Below, one piece after another: positions 8,147 through 15,271 of a stretch of 64,000 bases of DNA. A model generated the notes under the pieces. It worked only from the letters and a program-made list of their open reading frames with translations, did no database searches and had not been told where the DNA came from. The translations under genes and the position numbers were made by a program. The stretch's first letter is position 1; the number at the start of each line of letters is the position of its first letter. Source of the DNA: Chitinophaga oryzae. GTDB taxonomy: Bacteria; Bacteroidota; Bacteroidia; Chitinophagales; Chitinophagaceae. The DNA lies in contig NZ_CP051204.2 in NCBI RefSeq assembly GCF_012516375.2, forward strand, positions 4,588,001-4,652,000. The letters are read 5' to 3'.

Positions 8147-8950
8147 ATGGAATACAAGGCAAAATACATCACAGAAGATATAAAATTGTCATGCTACGAA
8201 GACAAGTTCTTCAAATCTGACATCATGTTCGAGCACCACATGCTGGTTTGGTTCATTTCGGGCGAAACCAAGATCGTTCAGGCGGATGCCACCTACTTTT
8301 TCGGAAAGGGAGACATTTTCCTCATACCCCGTAATCAACTGGCAACGATCATTAATTATCCTAAAGACCGGCAACCGCATAAAACGGTGGTCATGCATTT
8401 AACGGTGGAGAGGTTGCGGCGCTTTTATGCATCGCATCCCTCCAAACCACAAACCATGCGACCACAGCAGATCTACAGCTTCAGTAATCACCCCTTGCTG
8501 GAAAGCTGCCTGTCATCCCTGATCCCTTATTTCGATATGAAAGACTTACCGGAGGATATCGCGTCTTTGAAAATCACGGAAGCTATTAGCATTCTGCGGA
8601 CGATCGATAAAAGCGTAGACGATGTGCTGGCCAATTTCGAAGAACCCGGAAAGATCGACCTCGCAGATTTCATGGAGAAGAATTTCATGTTCAACATGCC
8701 GCTGGAAAAATTCGGTTACCTGACAGGCAGGAGCCTCACTACTTTCAAACGGGATTTCAGCAGGACGTTCAACAATACACCGCAACGCTGGCTAACGCAA
8801 AAAAGACTGGAGCTGGCGCATTACCATCTCAGGGAGAAGAAAAAGAAGCCGGTAGACGTATGCTACGAAGTAGGATTCGAGAACCTGTCCCACTTTTCGT
8901 TTGCGTTTAAGAAGCACTTCGGGTATGCGCCTACGAAGTTATTGGAATAA
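8147..8950 (+). CDS. AraC-family transcriptional regulator
   Basis: A 267-residue regulator. The N-terminal sensing domain (residues 1-150) has a cupin-like GKGDIFLIPRNQ turn; the C-terminal ~100 residues are the AraC DNA-binding domain, with LEKFGYLTGRSLTTFKRDF in the first helix-turn-helix and VGFENLSHFSFAFKKHFG in the second. I prefer ATG 8147; an in-frame ATG at 8120 lies directly after a TATTTTTA box at 8111-8118, too close to be translated from that promoter. It closes the SDR-SDR-AraC cluster and probably controls it through the repeats near 6270. Confidence 0.87.
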   Translation: MEYKAKYITEDIKLSCYEDKFFKSDIMFEHHMLVWFISGETKIVQADATYFFGKGDIFLIPRNQLATIINYPKDRQPHKTVVMHLTVERLRRFYASHPSKPQTMRPQQIYSFSNHPLLESCLSSLIPYFDMKDLPEDIASLKITEAISILRTIDKSVDDVLANFEEPGKIDLADFMEKNFMFNMPLEKFGYLTGRSLTTFKRDFSRTFNNTPQRWLTQKRLELAHYHLREKKKKPVDVCYEVGFENLSHFSFAFKKHFGYAPTKLLE

Positions 8951-8987
8951 TACGGTTGCTGCCTTTCCAAAGCAAGTAATAACTATA

Positions 8988-9878
8988 TTAGCAAAAATTT
9001 GATTTAAGCTCTGGCCAGGCAAAGCCCGACCCATCTGGTAAATAACGTATAGTGTCATTTATATAAAAGCTGTTTACACCTTGTATCTGAAGACCTAAAC
9101 CCAGAATAAATCTATCAACCTGCTGATGATACCTGCCGAAGTCTGGAAGGGCTTTTGTCAAGGAAATGAATTCAGCAAGATCGGAATCATGGATATCCAT
9201 AGCTTTTGTGAGCGCATCTTTCAAAGAGAGGTTATATTGGTGCTGCAAAACAACAATCAAGTTAGTAACTTCCGTTTCCAAAGTCAGTTCTTTACTAAGG
9301 CCCTGAATATCATTCTGCCATCCAATTATTCTTGAAGCCAGGGCCCTCAACCGTTGTATTACAGGATGTTTATCAGGAAGATCTGGAAATACGAAATCCG
9401 TCTCAATATCTATCATATATAAGTATGGATACATGAGAATAGAATACTCACGATTTAGCAGATAATAAACAAGCAGCATTGCTTTCTCACTCTCCTTAAA
9501 TGGTGCGTCATCCACAACGCCATATCTTGTAACACGATGAAATGCACCTATAAATCGTTCCATCCATGCGGTTGGCATAAAGGCACGAAATTCCTCACCA
9601 ATCTTGTAAGCCTGCCGGAAAAGGCCCGTCTCGCCGGGCTCCGGCTGGCTTCCATTGAATACTTCCACCAGCCTTGACCGTAGTAGGTCGATTTCTTCAG
9701 CGGTCTTATATTCTAATTGATCGTCGAAAACGGACTGAAAAAGAATAAATCTATGGCAGGGCGTAATGCGGTCCAGACTTGCATAAGGAAGCATCCGTGC
9801 TATACAGCAATGCAGGCGCATTTTTTTATACTTTCTTTGTTGCTTTTCCGTCAAATAGTATAGTCTTCTTCTATTCAA
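8988..9878 (-). CDS. class I terpene synthase (terpene cyclase), 5' end probably frameshifted
   Basis: The 296-residue frame has the full active-site set of bacterial class I terpene cyclases, which ionise a prenyl diphosphate with Mg2+ and cyclise it. DDQLE at 52-56 is the aspartate-rich motif. NDIQGLSKE at 189-197 is the NSE motif, with Gly in place of the usual Ser/Thr. Arg143 lies 46 residues before the NSE motif, the diphosphate-sensor position, and Arg278-Tyr279 lies about 80 residues after it, the RY pair. The frame opens with TTG and is about 30 residues short at its N-terminus. The missing part (LLIINPHTEQMG, with the typical NPH) is in another frame at 9953-9876 and would join by adding one base near 9878. 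No prenyltransferase or tailoring gene is adjacent. The DNA is AT-rich. Product unknown. Confidence 0.82.
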   Translation of the reverse strand: MNRRRLYYLTEKQQRKYKKMRLHCCIARMLPYASLDRITPCHRFILFQSVFDDQLEYKTAEEIDLLRSRLVEVFNGSQPEPGETGLFRQAYKIGEEFRAFMPTAWMERFIGAFHRVTRYGVVDDAPFKESEKAMLLVYYLLNREYSILMYPYLYMIDIETDFVFPDLPDKHPVIQRLRALASRIIGWQNDIQGLSKELTLETEVTNLIVVLQHQYNLSLKDALTKAMDIHDSDLAEFISLTKALPDFGRYHQQVDRFILGLGLQIQGVNSFYINDTIRYLPDGSGFAWPELKSNFC

Positions 9879-10142
9879 CGGATTTGATCCATTCCCATTT
9901 GTTCCGTATGCGGATTAATAATTAGCAGTTTGAATTTCTTCAACTTATCCCGCTGATAAACCAGCGCAGGTTTTGTGAATTATCCGTGATCCTCATGGTA
10001 CAAAACCCGGACCTTTTTATATCCGATTTGCAAAATTTGCGGAAATAGTACATTTAAGATAAATTGCGGTAAGCCTTCACGCTTTGTGGTTAATGACACA
10101 ATCCATCGAGCATTAGCTTATAACTTTAAAGACACCGTATTT

Positions 10143-10658
10143 ATGACATTATTAGAGCAACTTATAGACAAATACCAGGCGGCGACTAACGATGACGAAA
10201 AAGCAGAAATTATCAGCGCTGACTTTGATTTTCTCTCAGATAATAACAAGTGGGATTTTTTATTGACTTTAATTGAAAACAGGGAAGCTTATGATCTTGT
10301 TAAAGTGAACGTCTACAAGATCCTTGAAATTGCAGATCTTACCGGTCTTGATATAACGGATATAAAAAACAGAATTTTACAAGCGTTAAAGGTAGAAACA
10401 GATGACATGGTTAAAGAATATGGTTTCAATGCCCTGACTTGGAATTTTAGCAACTTTCCTGATGTTATTGACTATTGTATGGACACTGTTGAAAACGAAG
10501 AGGAAGATGAAAATATCAGACATTGTGCATTTGGCGTCTTGACAAAATCTAAAGATTTTCAAAAAATAAATTCCCTACGTGATAAGCTTTTACAAACAAA
10601 AGGCTTTGCAAAATATGCTACAACTTTTTTCAAAGATCGAGACAACGGTATCCGTTAA
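10143..10658 (+). CDS. HEAT-like helical protein of unknown function
   Basis: A 171-residue acidic, all-helical protein from ATG 10143 (an in-frame alternative at 10086 adds 19 residues). TAACTTTA at 10122-10129, one base off the -7 consensus, supports the later start. Pairs of helices such as KWDFLLTLIENREAYDLVKV and NIRHCAFGVLTKS suggest HEAT-type repeats. Small proteins of this kind are often found as single accessory genes or toxin immunity proteins, but no partner is seen here. DNA is AT-rich, like the terpene synthase on its left. Confidence 0.6.
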   Translation: MTLLEQLIDKYQAATNDDEKAEIISADFDFLSDNNKWDFLLTLIENREAYDLVKVNVYKILEIADLTGLDITDIKNRILQALKVETDDMVKEYGFNALTWNFSNFPDVIDYCMDTVENEEEDENIRHCAFGVLTKSKDFQKINSLRDKLLQTKGFAKYATTFFKDRDNGIR

Positions 10659-10813
10659 TCCGATTGGTAGCGAAGGTTGCAAAGAAAGGCATTCCATGTG
10701 GCCAGGAACCACGCGATATGCAAACTTGAACAAAGCCTAATAAGCATTCGGCTTCAAATTTCCCCTTTAGAAAATTCTATATTTCATACATAATGAACTC
10801 AACTAAAAAGCGA

Positions 10814-10838
10814 AAACTCCGCGACTGGAGCGAGGTTT
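10814..10838 (-). terminator. probable terminator after tRNA-Lys
   Basis: Read on the reverse strand, AAACCTCGC pairs with GCGGAGTTT (one C/A mismatch and one wobble) around a 7-base loop, followed by a T-rich stretch. It lies 12 bases after the tRNA 3' end. Confidence 0.45.
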
Positions 10839-10850
10839 CTTAATTTCCAG

Positions 10851-10923
10851 TGATCCCGCTGGGACTCGAACCCAGGGCCCATACATTAAAAGTGTATTGC
10901 TCTACCAACTGAGCTACGGAATC
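10851..10923 (-). tRNA. tRNA-Lys(TTT)
   Basis: The reverse strand folds as a 73-base tRNA. The acceptor stem is GATTCCG with CGGGATC (one T/G pair) and discriminator A, the D arm contains AGCTCAGTTGGTAGAGC, the anticodon stem ATACA/TGTAT encloses loop CTTTTAA with anticodon TTT, and the T arm is CTGGG-TTCGAGT-CCCAG. The CCA end is not encoded. It decodes AAA/AAG lysine codons. It sits at the edge of an AT-rich block, so it could be an integration boundary, but I saw no repeated 3' end nearby. Confidence 0.95.
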
Positions 10924-11022
10924 CTTTACTGTATTGCTGTTAAGCGGCTGCAAAAATAGGAATTAAATTTTCACTTCCAAATTTTTTTAAAAAAAAATTC
11001 CCCTAACGCAAAAGCATACACG

Positions 11023-11766
11023 TTATTCATCCATTCCTCCGCTGTTGTCACCGGGAGCGGTTTTACTGCTGGAAGCGACCATGGTATTGATACTGGAAAT
11101 TTCCTCTTTGGTAAAATAACGCCACTTCCCGGGTGCCAGGTCTTTCAGGGTCATGTTCATGATACGCGTTCTTTTCAGCGTCACTACCTTATACCCCAGC
11201 ACCTCGCACATACGGCGTATCTGCCGGTTGAGGCCCTGGGTAAGGATTATACGGAACCTGTCTGTACCCTCCTGCTGCACAAAACACTTCTGGGTAACGG
11301 TACCCAGTATCTTCACACCGTTGCGCATAGCTTTGATAAACTCCAGGGTAACGGGTTTATCGACGGACACGATATATTCTTTTTCGTGCTGGTTACCGGC
11401 ACGGAGGATCTTGTTCACGATATCTCCGTCGTTGGTCAGAAAGATCAGTCCCTCGGAAAGCTTGTCCAGCCGCCCGATAGGAAATATCCTCGACGGGAAA
11501 TTCATGAAGTCGATGATATTGGTTTTGTCTTTCAGATCGGTGGTACAGGTAATGCCTTTAGGCTTGTTGAGCGCAATATATACGGTCGTCTTTTTCTTTT
11601 TCAGCGGCTCTCCGTCTACTTCCACCACGTCGCCCGCCTTCACGCGGTTGCCTTTCGAAGCGATATTATCATTAATGGTGACACGGCCCTGCTCTATGTA
11701 TTTGTCTGCCTCCCGCCGGCTGCAGAAGCCTGTCTCGCTGATATATTTATTGATACTGATATCCAT
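11023..11766 (-). CDS. rluF: 23S rRNA pseudouridine synthase RluF
   Basis: A 247-residue enzyme with an N-terminal S4 RNA-binding domain (INKYISETGFCSRREADKYI) and an RsuA/RluB/E/F-type catalytic domain. The catalytic Asp is in GRLDKLSEGLIFLTNDGD; further RluF-like blocks are KILRAGNQHEKEYIVSVDKP, GVKILGTVTQKC and GLNRQIRRMCE. These match RluF, which makes the pseudouridine at 23S position 2604 in E. coli, better than RluB or RluE. I use ATG 11766 because the S4 domain starts there; the frame is open 8 codons further. The C-terminal tail is Ser/Gly/Asp-rich. It reads away from tRNA-Lys and ends about 100 bases from it. Confidence 0.9.
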   Translation of the reverse strand: MDISINKYISETGFCSRREADKYIEQGRVTINDNIASKGNRVKAGDVVEVDGEPLKKKKTTVYIALNKPKGITCTTDLKDKTNIIDFMNFPSRIFPIGRLDKLSEGLIFLTNDGDIVNKILRAGNQHEKEYIVSVDKPVTLEFIKAMRNGVKILGTVTQKCFVQQEGTDRFRIILTQGLNRQIRRMCEVLGYKVVTLKRTRIMNMTLKDLAPGKWRYFTKEEISSINTMVASSSKTAPGDNSGGMDE

Positions 11767-11805
11767 AATCACTGTTGAACTGGGACGCAAATTACTTAAA
11801 AGGAT

Positions 11806-12720
11806 TTAATTCTGCCGCGGCAACAGGGTAACGGCCACGCTCCAGTCGCTGCCGCTGCCGATGTGATAGGCCTCGGCGAAGTTCCCCATATTCAGGGCGA
11901 AAGACAGCTGCATCAGGCTGTTGAGATATGCGAGCGGCTTCCCTTCCGCCACGGCGCCGAATGTTTCGCTGTAGGGCGCCTGTATGGTGGCCACCTGCTG
12001 CTGCCTGTGATAAAACGTCACTTCCAGCATATCGCCGAACTGCGGCCGCAGTTCCTCCAGCAGGGCTGCGCCGATGTTGGTCCATACATTACCATATTGA
12101 ATATCCAGGATGGGGATATTCCCCCTGAGCGTTTTCCCTTCACGCACGGCCTGCTGGAACGGCAGCTTTACTACCGTGGCCGGCAGTAGCGGCCCCACCT
12201 GGTCGAAGGTGATGGCGCCGGATGCGAGGCGCGCCCCGGTATAGGCGTATACATCACGGCCATGGAAAGTATAGGACTTACCGGAGCCTTTGCGGCGGTT
12301 CACCGCCTCGTCGATCTCCCGCACCTCTGCAATTCCCTCCGACGCCGCTATCAGCGTGAGGGTGCCGTTATCCGGCGTCACGAGGAAGTGCCCCTTGCGG
12401 GTCTTTAGCACGACAGATTTGCGGCTGGTGCCTACTCCCGGGTCCACTACCGACACAAAAACGGTCCCCACCGGCCAGTAAGGCACTGTCTGCTCCAGGC
12501 GGAAAGCAGCCTCCCATATGTTGTAAGCCGGTATCTCATGGGTCAGGTCATACAACCTGAGATCAGTGGATACCCCGTTAGCCACCCCTTTCATGGCGGA
12601 AACAGCACCGTCCTTCAAACCGAAATCGGACTGAAACACGACGATCTTATTTTGTGCGGACAGCGCCCGCGCCAGCAACAGTGCCACCAGGGCCAGACTA
12701 TATATGCGGATTTTTCTCAT
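11806..12720 (-). CDS. exported SAM hydrolase (SAM hydroxide adenosyltransferase, DUF62 family)
   Basis: A 304-residue protein from ATG 12720. A signal peptide (IRIYSLALVALLLARALSAQ) precedes a complete SAM hydroxide adenosyltransferase domain, the family that also holds fluorinase and chlorinase. Family motifs are VVFQSDFGLKDGAVSAMKG (substrate Asp), VSVVDPGVGT, VTPDNGTL and TFHGRDVYAY; a C-terminal beta-barrel follows. Known members split S-adenosylmethionine to adenosine and methionine using a DxRxH-type water-activating set. Export to the periplasm is odd for an enzyme with a cytosolic substrate, and needs checking. Stop lies about 40 bases from the start of rluF on the same strand, so the two may be co-transcribed. 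Confidence 0.85.
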   Translation of the reverse strand: MRKIRIYSLALVALLLARALSAQNKIVVFQSDFGLKDGAVSAMKGVANGVSTDLRLYDLTHEIPAYNIWEAAFRLEQTVPYWPVGTVFVSVVDPGVGTSRKSVVLKTRKGHFLVTPDNGTLTLIAASEGIAEVREIDEAVNRRKGSGKSYTFHGRDVYAYTGARLASGAITFDQVGPLLPATVVKLPFQQAVREGKTLRGNIPILDIQYGNVWTNIGAALLEELRPQFGDMLEVTFYHRQQQVATIQAPYSETFGAVAEGKPLAYLNSLMQLSFALNMGNFAEAYHIGSGSDWSVAVTLLPRQN

Positions 12721-12855
12721 AGGAAAATAAATACCTGCAACGAATTTAACGGCTTTCCCGACAACCTGTACCATCGCCCGGAAAAATGAAAAATGCGGGC
12801 CTTAAAGAAAATCTGACGGAAAAACAAGTCACTTTCATGGATGTAACACATGGTG

Positions 12856-12883
12856 TTGGATCGCCCCCGATCCGTCATCTTTG
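12856..12883 (+). promoter_or_regulatory. promoter for the quinone oxidoreductase
   Basis: TTG at 12856-12858, 17 bases, then CATCTTTG at 12876-12883, one base off TAnnTTTG. The box ends 20 bases before the ATG at 12904, a spacing repeated at several genes in this window. Confidence 0.5.
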
Positions 12884-12903
12884 TACGGTCTAAACAACAT
12901 CAT

Positions 12904-13857
12904 ATGAAAGCAGTCACCCTTAATGCTTACGGCGCTCCCGAAGTGCTGGAAGTGACCGACCAGCCCATGCCCGTTCCTGCCCCGCAGGAAGTGATCGTAA
13001 AAGTACAGGCAGTGGGCGTCAACTACGCCGACCTCCTTATCCGTCAGGGCATATACCCTTTTATTGCGCAGTTTCCCGCCATACTACCCGGCGAAGTGAG
13101 CGGTATCATCACCGAAACCGGCAGCGGGGTACAGCACCTGAAAGCAGGGCAACGGGTAACGGGATACGCTCCTGCCGGATACGCAGCCTATGCCGCTATT
13201 CCCGCCGCAGCCCTCACCGTGCTGCCCGACCAGGTAAGCCCCGCGGCAGGACTGCTCACCCACGCGCTGACGGCCAGGCATCTGCTGGAACAAACCAGCG
13301 GATACCGCTCCCTCGTCATCACGGCAGCAGCCGGCGGCGTAGGTTCCAAAGCGGTACAACTGGCCAAAATCAAAGGCGTGCCACAGATCATTGCCCTCAC
13401 CGGCAGCGCTGCCAAACAGAACTATGTACGTTCTCTCGGCGCAACCCATGCCATCAACTACCGTGAGTCCGACTGGCTGCAACAACTGACAGCCATTACC
13501 GGCCCGCAGGGCGCAGACCTGGTACTGGACGCCACCGGCGGCGATACGCCTGCGCAACTGGTGTCAGCCCTCGCCGTCAACGGCACCCTCATCGTCTATG
13601 GCAACAGCTCCGGGCAACCTACGGCCGTCAACCCACAGGAACTGATCATGAAGTCCGCCCGTATCATCGGTTCCACCGTCTATAACATCCTCCCGGAACA
13701 ACGGCGGCAATGGAGCCAGGAACTGCTGGAACTGATCGCCGCCGGCCAGCTTCAAAGCCAGATCAACAGTTATCCGTTCACCGATGTAATCCGCGCCCAC
13801 AGCGACATAGAGGGCCGCCGCAATACCGGTCGCACCGTGCTCTCTTTCCCTGATTAA
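12904..13857 (+). CDS. zinc-independent quinone oxidoreductase (MDR superfamily)
   Basis: A 317-residue NADPH-dependent oxidoreductase of the medium-chain superfamily. The N-terminal GroES-like domain starts MKAVTLNAYGAPEVLEV and includes VGVNYADLLIRQGIYP; no catalytic zinc ligands are present. The Rossmann part has AAAGGVGSKAVQLAK near residue 140 for NADPH binding, then LGATHAINYRESDW and VYGNSSGQP. The pattern is that of QOR-type quinone reductases. ATG 12904 is chosen because the frame before it has no family character and contains the promoter. It is monocistronic as far as can be seen. Confidence 0.88.
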   Translation: MKAVTLNAYGAPEVLEVTDQPMPVPAPQEVIVKVQAVGVNYADLLIRQGIYPFIAQFPAILPGEVSGIITETGSGVQHLKAGQRVTGYAPAGYAAYAAIPAAALTVLPDQVSPAAGLLTHALTARHLLEQTSGYRSLVITAAAGGVGSKAVQLAKIKGVPQIIALTGSAAKQNYVRSLGATHAINYRESDWLQQLTAITGPQGADLVLDATGGDTPAQLVSALAVNGTLIVYGNSSGQPTAVNPQELIMKSARIIGSTVYNILPEQRRQWSQELLELIAAGQLQSQINSYPFTDVIRAHSDIEGRRNTGRTVLSFPD

Positions 13858-13948
13858 TTTTTTTTAAACCCTGCTGACATAAGGTTGTCACTACCCCCCT
13901 GTTATCTTTGGACCATCAATATTAGTCAACACCTAAAGAAACAGATAT

Positions 13949-14437
13949 ATGGAAAACACCACCATCGCAACACCAGTGACCGCCATCTCCAGCGCCGATT
14001 TGCTTGAACACTACCAGGGCCACCGCCGCCTTACCCGCCGCCTGCTGGAAGGGTTTCCGGAAGACCGCTTCTTTGACTACTCCATCGGCGGCATGCGCTC
14101 TGTAGCTGCACTGGCCATGGAACAGATCAACGTTTCCGGCATGGGCGTAGCCGGCGCCGCCACCCGCAACTGGCAAACCGTTCCCAAAAGAGAACAACCC
14201 GCCACCAAACAGGAAATCCTCGATCTCTGGGACAAAAATACCCGGCTGATCAACGAATACTGGCCGATGATCACGGAAGAACGTTTCCTCGAAACCGACA
14301 AAGCTTTTGGTATGTACGAAGGCGTGGTGATCAACCTCGTGCTCTATTTTATCGATAATGAAATCCACCACCGCGGACAGATATATGTTTATTACCGCTC
14401 GCTGGGACTGGAGCCCGCGCCTTTCTATGAGCGCTAA
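13949..14437 (+). CDS. DinB-family metalloprotein
   Basis: A 162-residue four-helix-bundle protein of the DinB/DUF664 type. Three metal-ligand positions are suggested by His near residue 25 (HYQGHRR), the conserved C-terminal motif DNEIHHRGQIYVYYRSLG, and an intermediate region where the usual third His is not obvious. Members bind a divalent metal, and some are thiol-dependent transferases or damage-inducible; the role here is unknown. A TATCTTTG box at 13903-13910 lies 38 bases upstream of the ATG. A long inverted repeat begins 9 bases after the stop. Confidence 0.83.
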   Translation: MENTTIATPVTAISSADLLEHYQGHRRLTRRLLEGFPEDRFFDYSIGGMRSVAALAMEQINVSGMGVAGAATRNWQTVPKREQPATKQEILDLWDKNTRLINEYWPMITEERFLETDKAFGMYEGVVINLVLYFIDNEIHHRGQIYVYYRSLGLEPAPFYER

Positions 14438-14445
14438 CCGGCAAT

Positions 14446-14547
14446 AAAAAGATGACAGGATTTTTCAGCGGCGCTTTGACTTACCGTCAAAAAACAGGAA
14501 CTTCGTGCCTGTTTTAACCCGCCTTCGAAAAATCCTGTCATCTTTTT
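14446..14547. repeat. 102-bp inverted repeat with two internal stem-loops (three-way-junction-like)
   Basis: A perfect 21-bp outer stem joins 14446-14466 (AAAAAGATGACAGGATTTTTC is its 21-base arm, here described as AAAAAGATGACAGG plus ATTTTTC) to 14527-14547. Inside, GGCG 14470-14473 pairs with CGCC 14520-14523, hairpin A pairs TTTGAC 14475-14480 with GTCAAA 14486-14491, and hairpin B pairs AAAACAGG 14491-14498 with CCTGTTTT 14508-14515. The right arm ends 4 bases before the SDR start codon, so the ribosome-binding region is inside the stem. It could terminate the dinB transcript, control translation of the SDR, or be a miniature mobile element; no target-site duplication is evident. Confidence 0.75.
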
Positions 14548-14551
14548 CTAT

Positions 14552-15271
14552 ATGAAACAAGTCCTTATACTGGGCGCCAATTCCGATGTGGCGAAAGAAG
14601 CGCTCAAAATGTACGTCGGCCGCGGGTATCACGTGGTAGCCGCCTCCCGCAGCACCGCTGCGCTGGAAACATTTGTATTGCAGCAACAACTTCCCCTTGA
14701 ACAGGTGACCATCCGCCATTTCGATGCGACAGACTTCAGCAGTCACCGTAAATTCTATGACACCCTGCCCGCCAAACCGCAGATCGTACTCTACGCCGCC
14801 GGTTACCTGAAAGACAATACCGCAGCCATGCAGGACTGGGACGGTTCTTTTAATATGATGCAGGTACATTATTGCGGAGCAGTATCCATCCTGAACATCA
14901 TTGTTACAGACAGCTCCAATACGTCGCTGGAAAGAATTATCGGGCTCTCCTCCCTTTCGGGCGTTCGCGGCAGGAAAAGCAATTTTATCTATGGCAGCAC
15001 CAAAGCGGCTTTCACCCAATACCTGGCGGGATTAAGGCAACATTTGTTTGCACAGCGTATAACCGTCAACGTGATCGTGGCGGGCTACATCCGCAGTAAG
15101 ATGACAGCAGGGTTGCCCCTGCCGGAGCCGCTGATGCTGGAACCGGCATTCATTGCCGGCGCCGTAGTGAACGCGGGTAAACGTTTCACCATCGTACCGG
15201 GATTTAAATGGAAGATGATTTACCAGGTGCTGCGGCTCATGCCGGAAAGACTGGTGGCAAGGCTGCCCTGA
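14552..15271 (+). CDS. SDR-family oxidoreductase (DprE2-like group)
   Basis: A 239-residue Rossmann-fold protein. It starts MKQVLILGANSDVAKEAL, with the GANSDVA cofactor loop at residues 8-14 seen in the group around DprE2-type sugar keto-reductases. YAAGYLKD is near residue 78, SSLSG near 131 and catalytic YGSTK near 145, followed by VAGYIRSKMT. The C-terminus is hydrophobic (WKMIYQVLRLMPERLV), typical of that group and suggesting membrane association. The start codon is fixed by the Rossmann strand, so translation must initiate beside the long inverted repeat. Its stop abuts the stop of the convergent TPR gene. Confidence 0.83.
   Translation: MKQVLILGANSDVAKEALKMYVGRGYHVVAASRSTAALETFVLQQQLPLEQVTIRHFDATDFSSHRKFYDTLPAKPQIVLYAAGYLKDNTAAMQDWDGSFNMMQVHYCGAVSILNIIVTDSSNTSLERIIGLSSLSGVRGRKSNFIYGSTKAAFTQYLAGLRQHLFAQRITVNVIVAGYIRSKMTAGLPLPEPLMLEPAFIAGAVVNAGKRFTIVPGFKWKMIYQVLRLMPERLVARLP

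Noticed and set aside
11153..11809. 218-codon forward frame
   Set aside because: Antisense to rluF, with no domain pattern.
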